NCBI RefSeq assembly: GCF_050948175.1
Contig: NW_027490232.1
Coordinates: 62,001 to 126,000, forward strand
Length of the DNA stretch: 64,000 nucleotides
Reading direction: 5' to 3'
Origin: Xylocopa sonorina
Taxonomy: Eukaryota > Arthropoda > Insecta > Hymenoptera > Apidae
A program made the translations under genes and the position numbers. Each line of letters begins with the position of its first letter. Position 1 is the stretch's first letter. Positions 52,137-64,000 of the stretch are shown one piece after another. Below the pieces are notes generated by a model. It saw only the letters and a program-made list of their open reading frames with translations, searched no databases and had not been told where the DNA came from.

Positions 52137-55100
52137 ATATCGCATCTCATTTCTATGTTTCATGGTAAGATATAATATGATTTGCGAAGCGTCATATATA
52201 CCTCGTCTAATCTTCAAATGAATGTAAATGCGACACTTCCTTGCAAGGAAATAGCGTTTGCAGATGTCTACGTATCGAAGCAATAGAGTTCAAATGCTTC
52301 CTAAAACAAGATATCGCATCTCGTTTCTATGTTTCATGGTAAGATGTAATATGATTTGCGAAGTGTTATGTATTCCTCGTCTACACTTAAAATGAATGTA
52401 AATGCGACACTTCCTTGCTAGGAAATAGCGTCTGCAGATGTCTACGTATCGTAGCAATAGAGTTTATATGATTCTTAAAACAAGATATCGCATCTCGTTT
52501 CTATGTTTCATGGTAAAATATAACATGATTTGCGAAGTGTTATGTATTCCTCGTCTACACTTCAAATGAATGTAAATGCGACACTTCCTTGCTAGGAAAT
52601 AGCGTTTGCAGATGTCTACGTATCGAAGCAATAGAGTTCTAATGCTTCTTAAAACGCGATATCGCATCTCATTTCTATGTTTCCTGGTAAGATATAATAT
52701 GATTTGCGAAGAGTCATGTATTCCACGTCTAATCTTCAAATGAATGTAAATGCGACACTTCCTTGCTAGGAAATAGCGTCTGCAGATGTCTAGGTATCGT
52801 ATCAATAGCTTTCTAATGCTTCTTAAAACGCGATATCGAATCTCATTTCTATGTTTCATGGTAAGATATAATATTCATTACGAAGTGTTATGCATTCCTC
52901 GTCTACGATTCAAATGAATGTAAATGCGACACTTCTTTGCTAGGAAATAGCGTTTGCAAATGTCTACCTATCGTAGCAATAGTGTTCTAATGCTTCTTAA
53001 AACGCGATATCGAATCTCATTTCTATGCTTCATGGTAAGATATAATATTCATTACGAAGTGTTATGCATTCCTCGTCTACGATTCAAATGAATGTAAATG
53101 CGACACTTCTTTGCTAGGAAATAGCGTTTGCAAATGTCTACCTATCGTAGCAATAGTGTTCTAATGCTTCTTAAAACGCGATATCGCATCTTTTTTCTAT
53201 GTTCCATGGTAAGATATAATATGATTTGCGAAGTATCATGTATTCCTCGTCTACACTTCAAATGAATGTAAATGCGACACTTCCTTGCAAGGAAATCGCG
53301 TTTGCAGATGTCTACGTATCGTAGCAATAGAGTTCTTATGATTCTTAAAACGCGATATCGCATCTCATTTCTATGTTTCATGGTAAGATATAATATGATT
53401 TGCGAAGCGTCATGTATACCTCGTCTAATCTTCAAATGAATGTAAATGCGACACTTCCTTGCAAGGAAATAGCGTTTGCAGATGTCTACGTATCGAAGCA
53501 ATAGAGTTCAAATGCTTCCTAAAACAAGATATCGCATCTCGATTCTATGTTTCATGGTAAGATGTAATATGATTTGCGAAGTGTTATGTATTCCTCGTCT
53601 ACACTTAAAATGAATGTAAATGCGACACTTCCTTGCTTGGAAATAGCGTCTGCAGATGTCTACGTATCGTAGCAATAGAGTTTATATGATTCTTAAAACG
53701 CGATATCGCATCTCATTTCTATGTTTCATGGTAAGATATAATATGATTTGCGAAGTGTTATGTATTCCTCGCCTACACTTCAAATGAATGTAAATGCGAC
53801 ACTTCTATGCTAGGAAATAGCGATTGTAGATGTCTACGTATCGTAGCAATAGAGTTCATATGCTTCTTAAAACGCGATATCGCATCTCATTTCTATGTTT
53901 CATGGTAAGATATAATATGATTTGCGAAGTATCATGTATTCCCCGTCTACACTTCAAATGAATGTAAATGCGACACTTCCTTGCAAGGAAATAGCGTCTG
54001 CAGATGTCTAGGTGTCGTAGCAATAGAGTTCTAAAACTTCTTAAAACGCGATATCGCATCTCATTTCTATGTTTCATGGTAAGATGTAATATGATTTGCG
54101 AAGTATCATGTATTCCCCGTCTACACTTCAAATGAATGTAAATGCGACACTTCCTTGCAAGGAAATAGCGTTTGCAGATGTCTACGTATCGAAGCAATAG
54201 AGTTCAAATGCTTCCTTAAACGAGATATTGCATCTCATATCTATGTTTCATGATAAGATATAGTATTCATTGCGAAGTGTTATGCATTCCTCGTCTACGA
54301 TTGAAATGGATGTAAATGCGACACTTCCTTGCTAGGAAATAGCGTTTGCAGGTGTCTACGTATCGAAGCAATAGAGTTCAAATGTTTCTAGAAACAAGAT
54401 ATCGCATCTCAATTCTATGTTTCATGGTAAGATATAACATGATTTGCGAAGTGTTATGTATTCCTCGTCTACACTTCAAATGAATGTAAATGCGACACTT
54501 CCTTGCTAGGGAATAGCGTGTGCAGATGTCTAGGTATCGTAGCAATAGTGTTCTAATGCTTCTTAAAACGCGATATCGCATCTCAATTCTATGTCTCATG
54601 GTAAGATATAACATGATTTGCGAAGTGTTATGTATTCCTCGTCTACGATTCAAATGAATGTAAATGCGACACTTCCTCGCTAGGAAATAGCGTTTGCAGA
54701 TGTCTACGTATCGTAGCAATAGATTTCTAATGTTTCTTAAAACGCGATATCGCATCTCATTTCTATGTTTCATGGTAAGATATAATATGATTTGCGAAGA
54801 GTCATGTATTCCTCGTCTAATCTTCAAATGAATGTAAATGCGACACTTCCTTGCTAGGAAATAGCGTCTGCAGATGTCTAGGTATCGTATCAATAGCTTT
54901 CTAATGCTTCTTAAAACGCGATATCGAATCTCATTTCTATGTTTCATGGTAAGATATAATATTCATTACGAAGTGTTATGCATTCCTCGTCTACGATTCA
55001 AATGAATGTAAATGCGACACTTCTTTGCTAGGAAATAGCGTTTGCAAATGTCTACCTATCGTAGCAATAGTGTTCTAATGCTTCTTAAAACGCGATATCG

Positions 55101-55970
55101 CATCTTTTTTCTATGTTCCATGGTAAGATATAATATGATTTGCGAAGTATCATGTATTCCTCGTCTACACTTCAAATGAATGTAAATGCGACACTTCCTT
55201 GCAAGGAAATAGCGTTTGCAGATGTCTACGTATCGTAGCAATAGAGTTCTTATGATTCTTAAAACGCGATATTGCATCTCATTTCTATGTTTCATGGTAA
55301 GATATAATATGATTTGCGAAGTGTTATGTATTCCTTGTCTACACTTCAAATGAATGTGAATGCGACACTTCCTCGCTAGGATATAGCGTTTGCAGATATC
55401 TACGAAGCGAAGCAATAGAGTTCAGATTCTTCTTAAAACGAGATATCGCATCTCATTTCTATGTTTCATGATAAGGTATAATATTCATTGCGAAGTGTCA
55501 TGTAAACCTAGCATTCACTTCAAAAGAATGTAAATGCGACACTTCCTTGCAAGGAAATAGCGTTTGCAGATGTCTACGTATCGAAGCAATAGAGTTCAAA
55601 TGCTTCTTAAAACGAGATATTGCATCTCATATCTATGTTTCATGATAAGATATAATATTCATTGCGAAGAGTTATGCATTCCTCGTCTACGATTCAAATG
55701 AATGTAAATGCGACACTTCCTTGCTAGGAAATAGCGTTTGCAGATGTCTAAGTATCGTAGGGATGGAGTTCTAATGCTTCTTCAAACGTGATATCGCATC
55801 TCATTTCTATGTTTCATGATAAGATGTAATATTCATAGCGAAGTGTTATGTTTTCCTCGTCTACACTTCAAATGAATGTGAATGCAACACTTCCTCGCTA
55901 GGAAATAGCGTTTGCAGATGTCTACGTATCAAAGCAATAGAGTTCAAATGCTTCTTAAAACGCCATATCG
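52137..55970 (+). repeat. Dispersed 3.8-kb duplication, copy 2
   Basis: Second copy of 29344-33176, lying about 22.8 kb to the right and in register. The left edge is defined by GCTATATCGC against GCGATATCGC near 52136. The right edge is at 55971, where AATCTC replaces CATCTC. This copy keeps the base deleted at about 30,900, so it was either copied before that deletion or was the source. Confidence 0.85.
54956..55970 (+). repeat. Relic-monomer block, copy 3
   Basis: Lies inside copy 2 of the dispersed 3.8-kb duplication and has the same three marker monomers. It differs from copy 1 at a few sites, such as CGTATCAAAGC near 55926. After 55970 it joins a different monomer series. Confidence 0.8.
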
Positions 55971-56794
55971 AATCTCATTTCTATGTTTCATGGTAAGATA
56001 TAATATTCATTACGAAGTGTTATGCATTCCTCGTCTACGATTCAAATGAATGTAAATGCGACACTTCTTTGCAAGGAAATAGCGTTTGCAGATGTCTACG
56101 TATCGTAGCAATAGAGTTCTTATGATTCTTAAAACGCGATATTGCATCTCATTTCTATGTTTCATGGTAAGATATAATATGATTTGCGAAGTGTTATGTA
56201 TTCCTTGTCTACACTTCAAATGAATGTGAATGCGACACTTCCTCGCTAGGAAATAGCGTTTGCAGATGTCTACGTATCGTAGCAGTAGATTTCTAATGTT
56301 TCTTAAAACGCTATATCGCATCTCATTTCTATGTTTCATGGTAAGATATAATATGATTTGCGAAGCGTCATGTATACCTCGTCTAATCTTCAAATGAATG
56401 TAATTGCGACACTTCCTTGCAAGGAAATAGCGTTTGCAGATGTCTACGTATCGAAGCAATAGAGTTCAAATGCTTCCTAAAACAAGATATCGCATCTCGT
56501 TTCTATGTTTCATGGTAAGATGTAATATGATTTGCGATGTGTCATGTATTCCTCGTCTACACTTAAAATGAATGTAAATGCGACACTTCCTTGCTAGGAA
56601 ATAGCGTCTGCAGATGTCTACGTATCGTAGCAATAGAGTTTATATGATTCTTAAAACGCTATATCGCATCTCATTTCTATGTTTCATGGTAAGATATAAT
56701 ATGATTTGCGAAGTGTTATGTATTCCTCGCCTACACTTCAAATGAATGTAAATGCGACACTTCTATGCTAGGAAATAGCGATTGCAGATGTCTA

Positions 56795-59700
56795 CGTATC
56801 GTATCAATAGCTTTCTAATGCTTCTTAAAACGCGATATCGAATCTCATTTCTATGTTTCATGGTAAGATATAATATTCATTACGAAGTGTTATGCATTCC
56901 TCGTCTACGATTCAAATGAATGTAAATGCGACACTTCTTTGCTAGGAAATAGCGTTTGCAAATGTCTACCTATCGTAGCAATAGTGTTCTAATGCTTCTT
57001 AAAACGCGATATCGAATCTCATTTCTATGTTTCATGGTAAGATATAATATTCATTACGAAGTGTTATGCATTCCTCGTCTACGATTCAAATGAATGTAAA
57101 TGCGACACTTCTTTGCTAGGAAATAGCGTTTGCAAATGTCTACCTATCGTAGCAATAGTGTTCTAATGCTTCTTAAAACGCGATATCGCATCTTTTTTCT
57201 ATGTTCCATGGTAAGATATAATATGATTTGCGATGTATCATGTATTCCTCGTCTACACTTCAAATGAATGTAAATGCGACACTTCCTTGCAAGGAAATCG
57301 CGTTTGCAGATGTCTACGTATCGTAGCAATAGAGTTCTTATGATTCTTAAAACGCGATATTGCATCTCATTTCTATGTTTTATGGTAAGATATAATATGA
57401 TTTGCGAAGTGTTATGTATTCCTTGTCTACACTTCAAATGAATGTGAATGCGACACTTCCTCGCTACGAAATAGCGTTTGCAGATGTCTACGTATCGTAG
57501 CAATAGATTTCTAATGTTTCTTAAAACGCGATATCGCATCTCATTTCTATGTTTCATGGTAAGATATAATATGATTTGCGAAGCGTCATGTATACCTCGT
57601 CTAATCTTCAAATGAATGTAAATGCGACACTTCCTTGCAAGGAAATAGCGTTTGCAGATGTCTACGTATCGAAGCAATAGAGTTCAAATGCTTCCTAAAA
57701 CAAGATATCGCATCTCGTTTCTATGTTTCATGGTAAGATGTAATATGATTTGCGAAGTGTTATGTATTCCTCGTCTACACTTAAAATGAATGTAAATGCG
57801 ACACTTCCTTGCTAGGAAATAGCGTCTGCAGATGTCTACGTATCGTAGCAATAGAGTTTATATGATTCTTAAAACGCGATATCGCATCTCATTTCTATGT
57901 TTCATGGTAAGATATAATATGATTTGCGAAGTGTTATGTATTCCTCGCCTACACTTCAAATGAATGTAAATGCGACACTTCTATGCTGGGAAATAGCGAT
58001 TGCAGATGTCTACGTATCGTAGCAATAGAGTTCATATGCTTCTTAAAACGCGATATCGCATCTCATTTCTATGTTTCATGGTAAGATATAATATGATTTG
58101 CGAAGTATCATGTATTCCTCGTCTACACTTCAAATGAATGTAAATGCGACACTTCCTTGCTAGGAAATAGCGTTTGCAGATGTCTAAGTATCGTAGGGAT
58201 GGAGTTCTAATGCTTCTTCAAACGTGATATCGCATCTCATTTCTATGTTTCATGATAAGATGTAATATTCATAGCGAAGTGTTATGTTTTCCTCGTCTAC
58301 ACTTCAAATGAATGTGAATGCAACACTTCCTCGCTAGGAAATAGCGTTTGCAGATGTCTACGTATCGAAGCAATAGAGTTCAAATGCTTCTTAAAACGCC
58401 ATATCGCATCTCATCTCTATGTTTCATGGTAAGATATAATATGATTTGCGAAGTATCATGTATTCCTCGTCTACGATTCAAATGAATGTAAATGCGACAC
58501 TTCCTCGCTAGGAAATAGCGTTTGCAGATGTCTACGTATCGTAGCAATAGATTTCTAATGTTTCTGAAAACGCGATATCGCATCTCATTTCTATGTTTCA
58601 TGGTAAGATATAATATGATTTGCGAAGAGTCATGTATTCCTCGTCTAATCTTCAAATGAATGTAAATGCGACACTTCCTTGCTAGGAAATAGCGTCTGCA
58701 GATGTCTAGGTATCGTATCAATAGCTTTCTAATGCTTCTTAAAACGCGATATCGAATCTCATTTCTATGTTTCATGGTAAGATATAATATTCATTACGAA
58801 GTGTTATGCATTCCTCGCCTACACTTCAAATGAATGTAAATGCGACACTTCTATGCTAGGAAATAGCGATTGCAGATGTCTACGTATCGTAGCAATAGAG
58901 TTCTTATGATTCTTAAAACGCGATATTGCATCTCATTTCTATGTTTCATGGTAAGATATATATTGATTTGCGAAGTGTTATGTATTCCTTGTCTACACTT
59001 CAAATGAATGTGAATGCGACACTTCCTCGCTACGAAATAGCGTTTGCAGATGTCTACGTATCGTAGCAATAGATTTCTAATGTTTCTTAAAACGCGATAT
59101 CGCATCTCATTTCTATGTTTCATGGTAAGATATAATATGATTTGCGAAGCGTCATGTATACCTCGTCTAATCTTCAAATGAATGTAAATGCGACACTTCC
59201 TTGCAAGGAAATAGCGTTTGCAGGTGTCTACGTATCGAAGCAATAGAGTTCAAATTCTTCCTAAAACAAGATATCGCATCTCGTTTCTATGTTTCATGGT
59301 AAGATGTAATATGATTTGCGAAGTGTTATGTATTCCTCGTCTACACTTAAAATGAATGTAAATGCGACACTTCCTTGCTAGGAAATAGCGTCTGCAGATG
59401 TCTACGTATCGTAGCAATAGAGTTCATATGCTTCTTAAAACGCGATATCGCATCTCATTTCTATGTTTCATGGTAAGATATAATATGATTTGCGAAGCGT
59501 CATGTATACCTCGTCTAATCTTCAAATGAATGTAAATGCGACACTTCCTTGCAAGGAAATAGCGTTTGCAGATGTCTACGTATCGAAGCAATAGAGTTCA
59601 AATGCTTCCTAAAACAAGATATCGCATCTCGTTTCTATGTTTCATGGTAAGATGTAATATGATTTGCGAAGTGTTATGTATTCCTCGTCTACACTTAAAA

Positions 59701-59940
59701 TGAATGTAAATGCGACACTTCCTTGCTAGGAAATAGCGTCTGCAGATGTCTACGTATCGTAGCAATAGAGTTTATATGATTCTTAAAACGCGATATCGCA
59801 TCTCATTTCTATGTTTCATGGTAAGATATAATATGATTTGCGAAGTGTTATGTATTCCTCGCCTACACTTCAAATGAATGTAAATGCGACACTTCTATGC
59901 TAGGAAATAGCGATTGCAGATGTCTACGTATCGTAGCAAT
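56795..59940 (+). repeat. Chimeric copy of 43-44 kb and 49-51 kb segments
   Basis: The first part, to about 58.0 kb, matches 43.2-44.5 kb at 13,572 bp (78 x 174). The part from about 58.0 kb on matches 49.1-51.0 kb at 8,874 bp (51 x 174). A local scrambled TATATATTGATTTG near 58,960, of unchanged length, is private to this copy. Boundaries are approximate. Confidence 0.72.
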
Positions 59941-61014
59941 AGATTTCTAATGTTTCTGAAAACGCGATATCGCATCTCATTTCTATGTTTCATGGTAAGA
60001 TATAATATGATTTGCGAAGAGTCATGTATTCCTCGTCTAATCTTCAAATGAATGTAAATGCGACACTTCCTTGCTAGGAAATAACGTCTGCAGATGTCTA
60101 GGTATCGTATCAATAGCTTTCTAATGCTTCTTAAAACGCGATATCGAATCTCATTTCTATGTTTCATGGTAAGATATAATATTCATTACGAAGTGTTATG
60201 CATTCCTCGTCTACGATTCAAATGAATGTAAATGCGACACTTCTTTGCTAGGAAATAGCGTTTGCAAATGTCTACCTATCGTAGCAATAGTGTTCTAATG
60301 CTTCTTAAAACGCGATATCGAATCTCATTTCTATGTTTCATGGTAAGATATAATATTCATTACGAAGTGTTATGCATTCCTCGTCTACGATTCAAATGAA
60401 TGTAAATGCGACACTTCTTTGCTAGGAAATAGCGTTTGCAAATGTCTACCTATCGTAGCAATAGTGTTCTAATGCTTCTTAAAACGCGATATCGCATCTT
60501 TTTTCTATGTTCCATGGTAAGATATAATATGATTTGCGAAGTATCATGTATTCCTCGTCTACACTTCAAATGAATGTAAATGCGACACTTCCTTGCAAGG
60601 AAATCGCGTTTGCAGATGTCTACGTATCGTAGCAATAGAGTTCTTATGATTCTTAAAACGCGATATTGCATCTCATTTCTATGTTTCATGGTAAGATATA
60701 ATATGATTTGCGAAGTGTTATGTATTCCTTGTCTACACTTCAAATGAATGTGAATGCGACACTTCCTCGCTACGAAATAGCGTTTGCAGATGTCTACGTA
60801 TCGTAGCAATAGATTTCTAATGTTTCTTAAAACGCGATATCGCATCTCATTTCTATGTTTCATGGTAAGATATAATATGATTTGCGAAGCGTCATGTATA
60901 CCTCGTCTAATCTTCAAATGAATGTAAATGCGACACTTCCTTGCAAGGAAATAGCGTTTGCAGATGTCTACGTATCGAAGAAATAGAGTTCTAATGCTTC
61001 TTAAAACGCGATAT

Positions 61015-62461
61015 CGCATCTCGTTTCTATGTTTCATGGTAAGATGTAATATGATTTGCGAAGTGTTATGTATTCCTCGTCTACACTTAAAATGAATGTA
61101 AATGCGACACTTCCTTGCTAGGAAATAGGGTCTGCAGATGTCTACGTATCGTAGCAATAGAGTTTACATGATTCTTAAAACGCGATATCGCATCTCATTT
61201 CTATGTTTCATGGTAAGATATAATATGATTTGCGAAGTGTTATGTATTCCTCGCCTACACTTCAAATGAATGTAAATGCGACACTTCTATGCTAGGAAAT
61301 AGCGATTGCAGATGTCTACGTATCGTAGCAATAGAGTTCATATGCTTCTTAAAACGCGATATCGCATCTCATTTCTATGTTTCATGGTAAGATATAATAT
61401 GATTTGCGAAGTATCATGTATTCCTCGTCTACACTTCAAATGAATGTAAATGCGACACTTCCTTGCAAGGAAATAGCGTCTGCAGATGTCTAGGTGTCGT
61501 AGCAATAGAGTTCTAAAACTTCTTAAAACGCGATATCGCATCTCATTTCTATGTTTCATGGTAAGATATAATATTCATTACGAAGTGTTATGTATTCCTT
61601 GTCTACACTTCAAATGAATGTGAATGCGACACTTCCTCGCTAGGAAATAGCCTTTGCAGATGTCTACGTATCGTAGCAGTAGATTTCTAATGTTTCTTAA
61701 AACGCTATATCGCATCTCATTTCTATGTTTCATGGTAAGATATAATATGATTTGCGAAGCGTCATGTATACCTCGTCTAATCTTCAAATGAATGTAAATG
61801 CGACACTTCCTTGCAAGGAAATAGCGTTTGCAGATGTCTACGTATCGAAGCAATAGAGTTCAAATGCTTCCTAAAACAAGATATCGCATCTCGTTTCTAT
61901 GTTTCATGGTAAGATGTAATATGATTTGCGAATTGTTATGTATTCCTCGTCTACACTTAAAATGAATGTAAATGCGACACTTCCTTGCTAGGAAATAGCG
62001 TCTGCAGATGTCTACGTATCGTAGCAATAGAGTTTATATGATTCTTAAAACGCGATATCGCATCTCATTTCTATGTTTCATGGTAAGATATAATATGATT
62101 TGCGAAGTGTTATGTATTCCTCGCCTACACTTCAAATGAATGTAAATGCGACACTTCTATGCTAGGAAATAGCGATTGCAGATGTCTACGTATCGTAGCA
62201 ATAGAGTTCATATGCTTCTTAAAACGCGATATCGCATCTCATTTCTATGTTTCATGGTAAGATATAATATGATTTGCGAAATATCATGTATTCCTCGTCT
62301 ACACTTCAAATGAATGTAAATGCGACACTTCCTTGCAAGGAAATAGCGTCTGCAGATGTCTAGGTGTCGTAGCAATAGAGTTCTAAAACTTCTTAAAACG
62401 CGATATCGCATCTCATTTCTATGTTTCATGGTAAGATATAATATTCATTACGAAGTGTTAT
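61015..62461 (+). repeat. Five-monomer tandem repeat (870 bp, 1.7 copies)
   Basis: Positions 61015-61591 match 61885-62461 at 870 bp (5 x 174). The left limit is where GCGATATCGCATCTCG meets CAAGATATCGCATCTCG. The right limit is at TGTATTCCTTG against TGCATTCCTCG. Between the matching parts are two monomers shared with about 52.0-52.3 kb. Confidence 0.78.
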
Positions 62462-63725
62462 GCATTCCTCGTCTACGATTCAAATGAATGTAAATGCGAC
62501 ACTTCTTTGCTAGGAAATAGCGTTTGCAAATGTCTACCTATCGTAGCAATAGTGTTCTAATGCTTCTTAAAACGCGATATCGCATCTTTTTTCTATGTTC
62601 CATGGTAAGATATAATATGATTTGCGAAGTATCATGTATTCCTCGTCTACACTTCAAATGAATGTAAATGCGACACTTCCTTGCAAGGAAATAGCGTTTG
62701 CAGATGTCTACGTATCGTAGCAATAGAGTTCTTATGATTCTTAAAACGCGATATTGCATCTCATTTCTATGTTTCATGGTAAGATATAATATGATTTGCG
62801 AAGTGTTATGTATTCCTTGTCTACACTTCAAATGAATGCGAATGCGACACTTCCTCGCTAGGATATAGCGTTTGCAGATATCTACGAAGCGAAGCAATAG
62901 AGTTCAGATTCTTCTTAAAACGAGATATCGCATCTCATTTCTATGTTTCATGATAAGGTATAATATTCATTGCGAAGTGTCATGTAAACCTAGCATTCAC
63001 TTCAAAAGAATGTAAATGCGACACTTCCTTGCAAGGAAATAGCGTTTGCAGATGTCTACGTATCGAAGCAATAGAGTTCAAATGCTTCTTAAAACGAGAT
63101 ATCGCATCTCATATCTATGTTTCATGATAAGATATAATATTCATTGCGAAGAGTTATGCATTCCTCGTCTACGATTCAAATGAATGTAAATGCGACACTT
63201 CCTTGCTAGGAAATAGCGTTTGCAGATGTCTAAGTATCGTAGGGATGGAGTTCTAATGCTTCTTCAAACGTGATATCGCATCTCATTTCTATGTTTCATG
63301 ATAAGATGTAATATTCATAGCGAAGTGTTATGTTTTCCTCGTCTACACTTCAAATGAATGTGAATGCAACACTTCCTTGCTAGGAAATAGCGTTTGCAGA
63401 TGTCTACGTATCGAAGCAATAGAGTTCAAGTGCTTCTTAAAACGCCATATCGCATCTCATCTCTATGTTTCATGGTAAGATATAATATGATTTGCGAAGT
63501 ATCATGTATTCCTCGTCTACGATTCAAATGAATGTAAATGCGACACTTCCTCGCTAGGAAATAGCGTTTGCAGATGTCTACGTATCGTAGCAATAGATTT
63601 CTAATGTTTCTGAAAACGCGATATCGCATCTCATTTCTATGTTTCATGGTAAGATATAATATGATTTGCGAAGAGTCATGTATTCCTCGTCTAATCTTCA
63701 AATGAATGTAAATGCGACACTTCCT
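62432..63725 (+). repeat. Relic-monomer block, copy 4
   Basis: Matches 35294-36580 at an offset of 27,144 bp (156 x 174). It differs by single substitutions such as GAATGCGAATGCG near 62838 and AAGTGCTTC near 63429. Identity ends near 63726, where TTGCAAGGAA replaces TTGCTAGGAA. Confidence 0.8.
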
Positions 63726-64000
63726 TGCAAGGAAATAGCGTTTGCAGATGTCTACGTATCGAAGCAATAGAGTTCAAATGCTTCCTAAAACAAGATATCG
63801 CATCTCGTTTCTATGTTTCATGGTAAGATGTAATATGATTTGCGAAGTGTTATGTATTCCTCGTCTACACTTAAAATGAATGTAAATGCGACACTTCCTT
63901 GCTAGGAAATAGCGTCTGCAGATGTCTACGTATCGTAGCAATAGAGTTTATATGCTTCTTAAAACGCGATATCGCATCTCATTTCTATGTTTCATGGTAA

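Larger units (their letters stand above)
16501..64000 (+). repeat. Homogenised 174-bp satellite array (right domain)
   Basis: About 273 monomers in one orientation without interruption. Phase is constant throughout except for one 1-bp deletion near 30,900. Monomer variants recur in long, ordered series. Examples are the GTTCATATG, GTTTATATG and GTTCAAATG forms at one site, TCTTTTTTCTATGTTCC for TCTCATTTCTATGTTTC, and CGAAGAGTCATG, CGAAGCGTCATG or CGAAGTATCATG. These series define higher-order repeats of several kilobases. Stretches between the listed sub-blocks (for example 33.3-35.3 and 59.9-61.0 kb) contain the same monomers and no gene. The end of the array is not reached within the window. 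Confidence 0.97.

Noticed and set aside
263..63767. Many minus-strand open frames of 60-311 codons encoding arginine-rich 58-residue repeats
   Set aside because: They follow the 174-bp period exactly, start and stop wherever monomer variants create or remove stops, have no common start context, and are not kept open through the array. I treat them as satellite artefacts and not genes.
1..64000. CRISPR array
   Set aside because: Repeats are directly adjacent 174-bp units with no unique spacers, no cas genes are present, and the context is eukaryotic.
1..64000. CENP-B box or telomeric repeat
   Set aside because: No match to the CENP-B box pattern was seen in the consensus monomer, and no runs of TTAGG or TTAGGG type occur. 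The TAGG at the insertion is only a 4-bp duplication.

Overview
This window is almost entirely satellite DNA. About 62.3 kb of the 64 kb is a head-to-tail array of a 174-bp monomer, all in one orientation, amounting to about 358 monomers. It is interrupted once, at 14,929-16,496, by a 1,568-bp GC-richer insertion with TG...CA ends and a 4-bp target duplication, best read as a solo LTR of an LTR retrotransposon. I see no rRNA, tRNA, CRISPR, bacterial operon or recognisable conserved protein gene. Long tandem satellite plus an LTR-type insertion means a eukaryotic nuclear genome. The CpG-rich insertion and the AT-rich satellite would fit an insect, but I cannot name the host. A centromeric or pericentromeric origin is plausible and unproven.

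Layout. (1) 1-14,928: older-looking, heterogeneous satellite. It mixes several monomer subtypes and holds a 43-bp partial-monomer triplication near the start, a dimeric (2 x 174) block at about 6.7-7.7 kb, a mosaic duplicate at 7.7-9.8 kb assembled from three separate parts of the first 5.6 kb, and an 11-monomer-displaced duplication at 11.6-14.9 kb. (2) 14,929-16,496: the insertion, flanked by TAGG. (3) 16,501-64,000: a more homogenised, higher-order array. It has a 40-monomer (6,960-bp) tandem duplication at 16.86-30.81 kb, a 38-monomer (6,612-bp) tandem duplication at 35.86-49.11 kb, a further 16-monomer-displaced partial copy to 52.0 kb, a 3.8-kb segment shared between 29.3-33.2 and 52.1-56.0 kb, and four copies of a block with relic-type monomers.

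The monomer register is kept almost to the base. Every net phase change I could find is accounted for by a few events: the 43-bp triplication (+86) and its two-copy relative (+43), two +1 insertions near 7.17 and 7.52 kb, -1 near 14.65 kb, the insertion plus target duplication (+1,572), and -1 near 30.90 kb. Because 174 = 3 x 58, one minus-strand frame can stay open over several monomers and yields 58-residue repeat 'proteins'. Common monomer variants put stops in that frame, so I treat these as artefacts of period and not as genes.

Each consensus monomer carries a 14-bp and a 10-bp perfect palindrome, a 5-bp-arm dyad, and a 7-bp inverted pair with a further copy of one arm. That is the most suggestive functional signal in the window. 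All repeat boundaries were found by reading alignments by eye and should be treated as approximate unless a crossover interval is stated.
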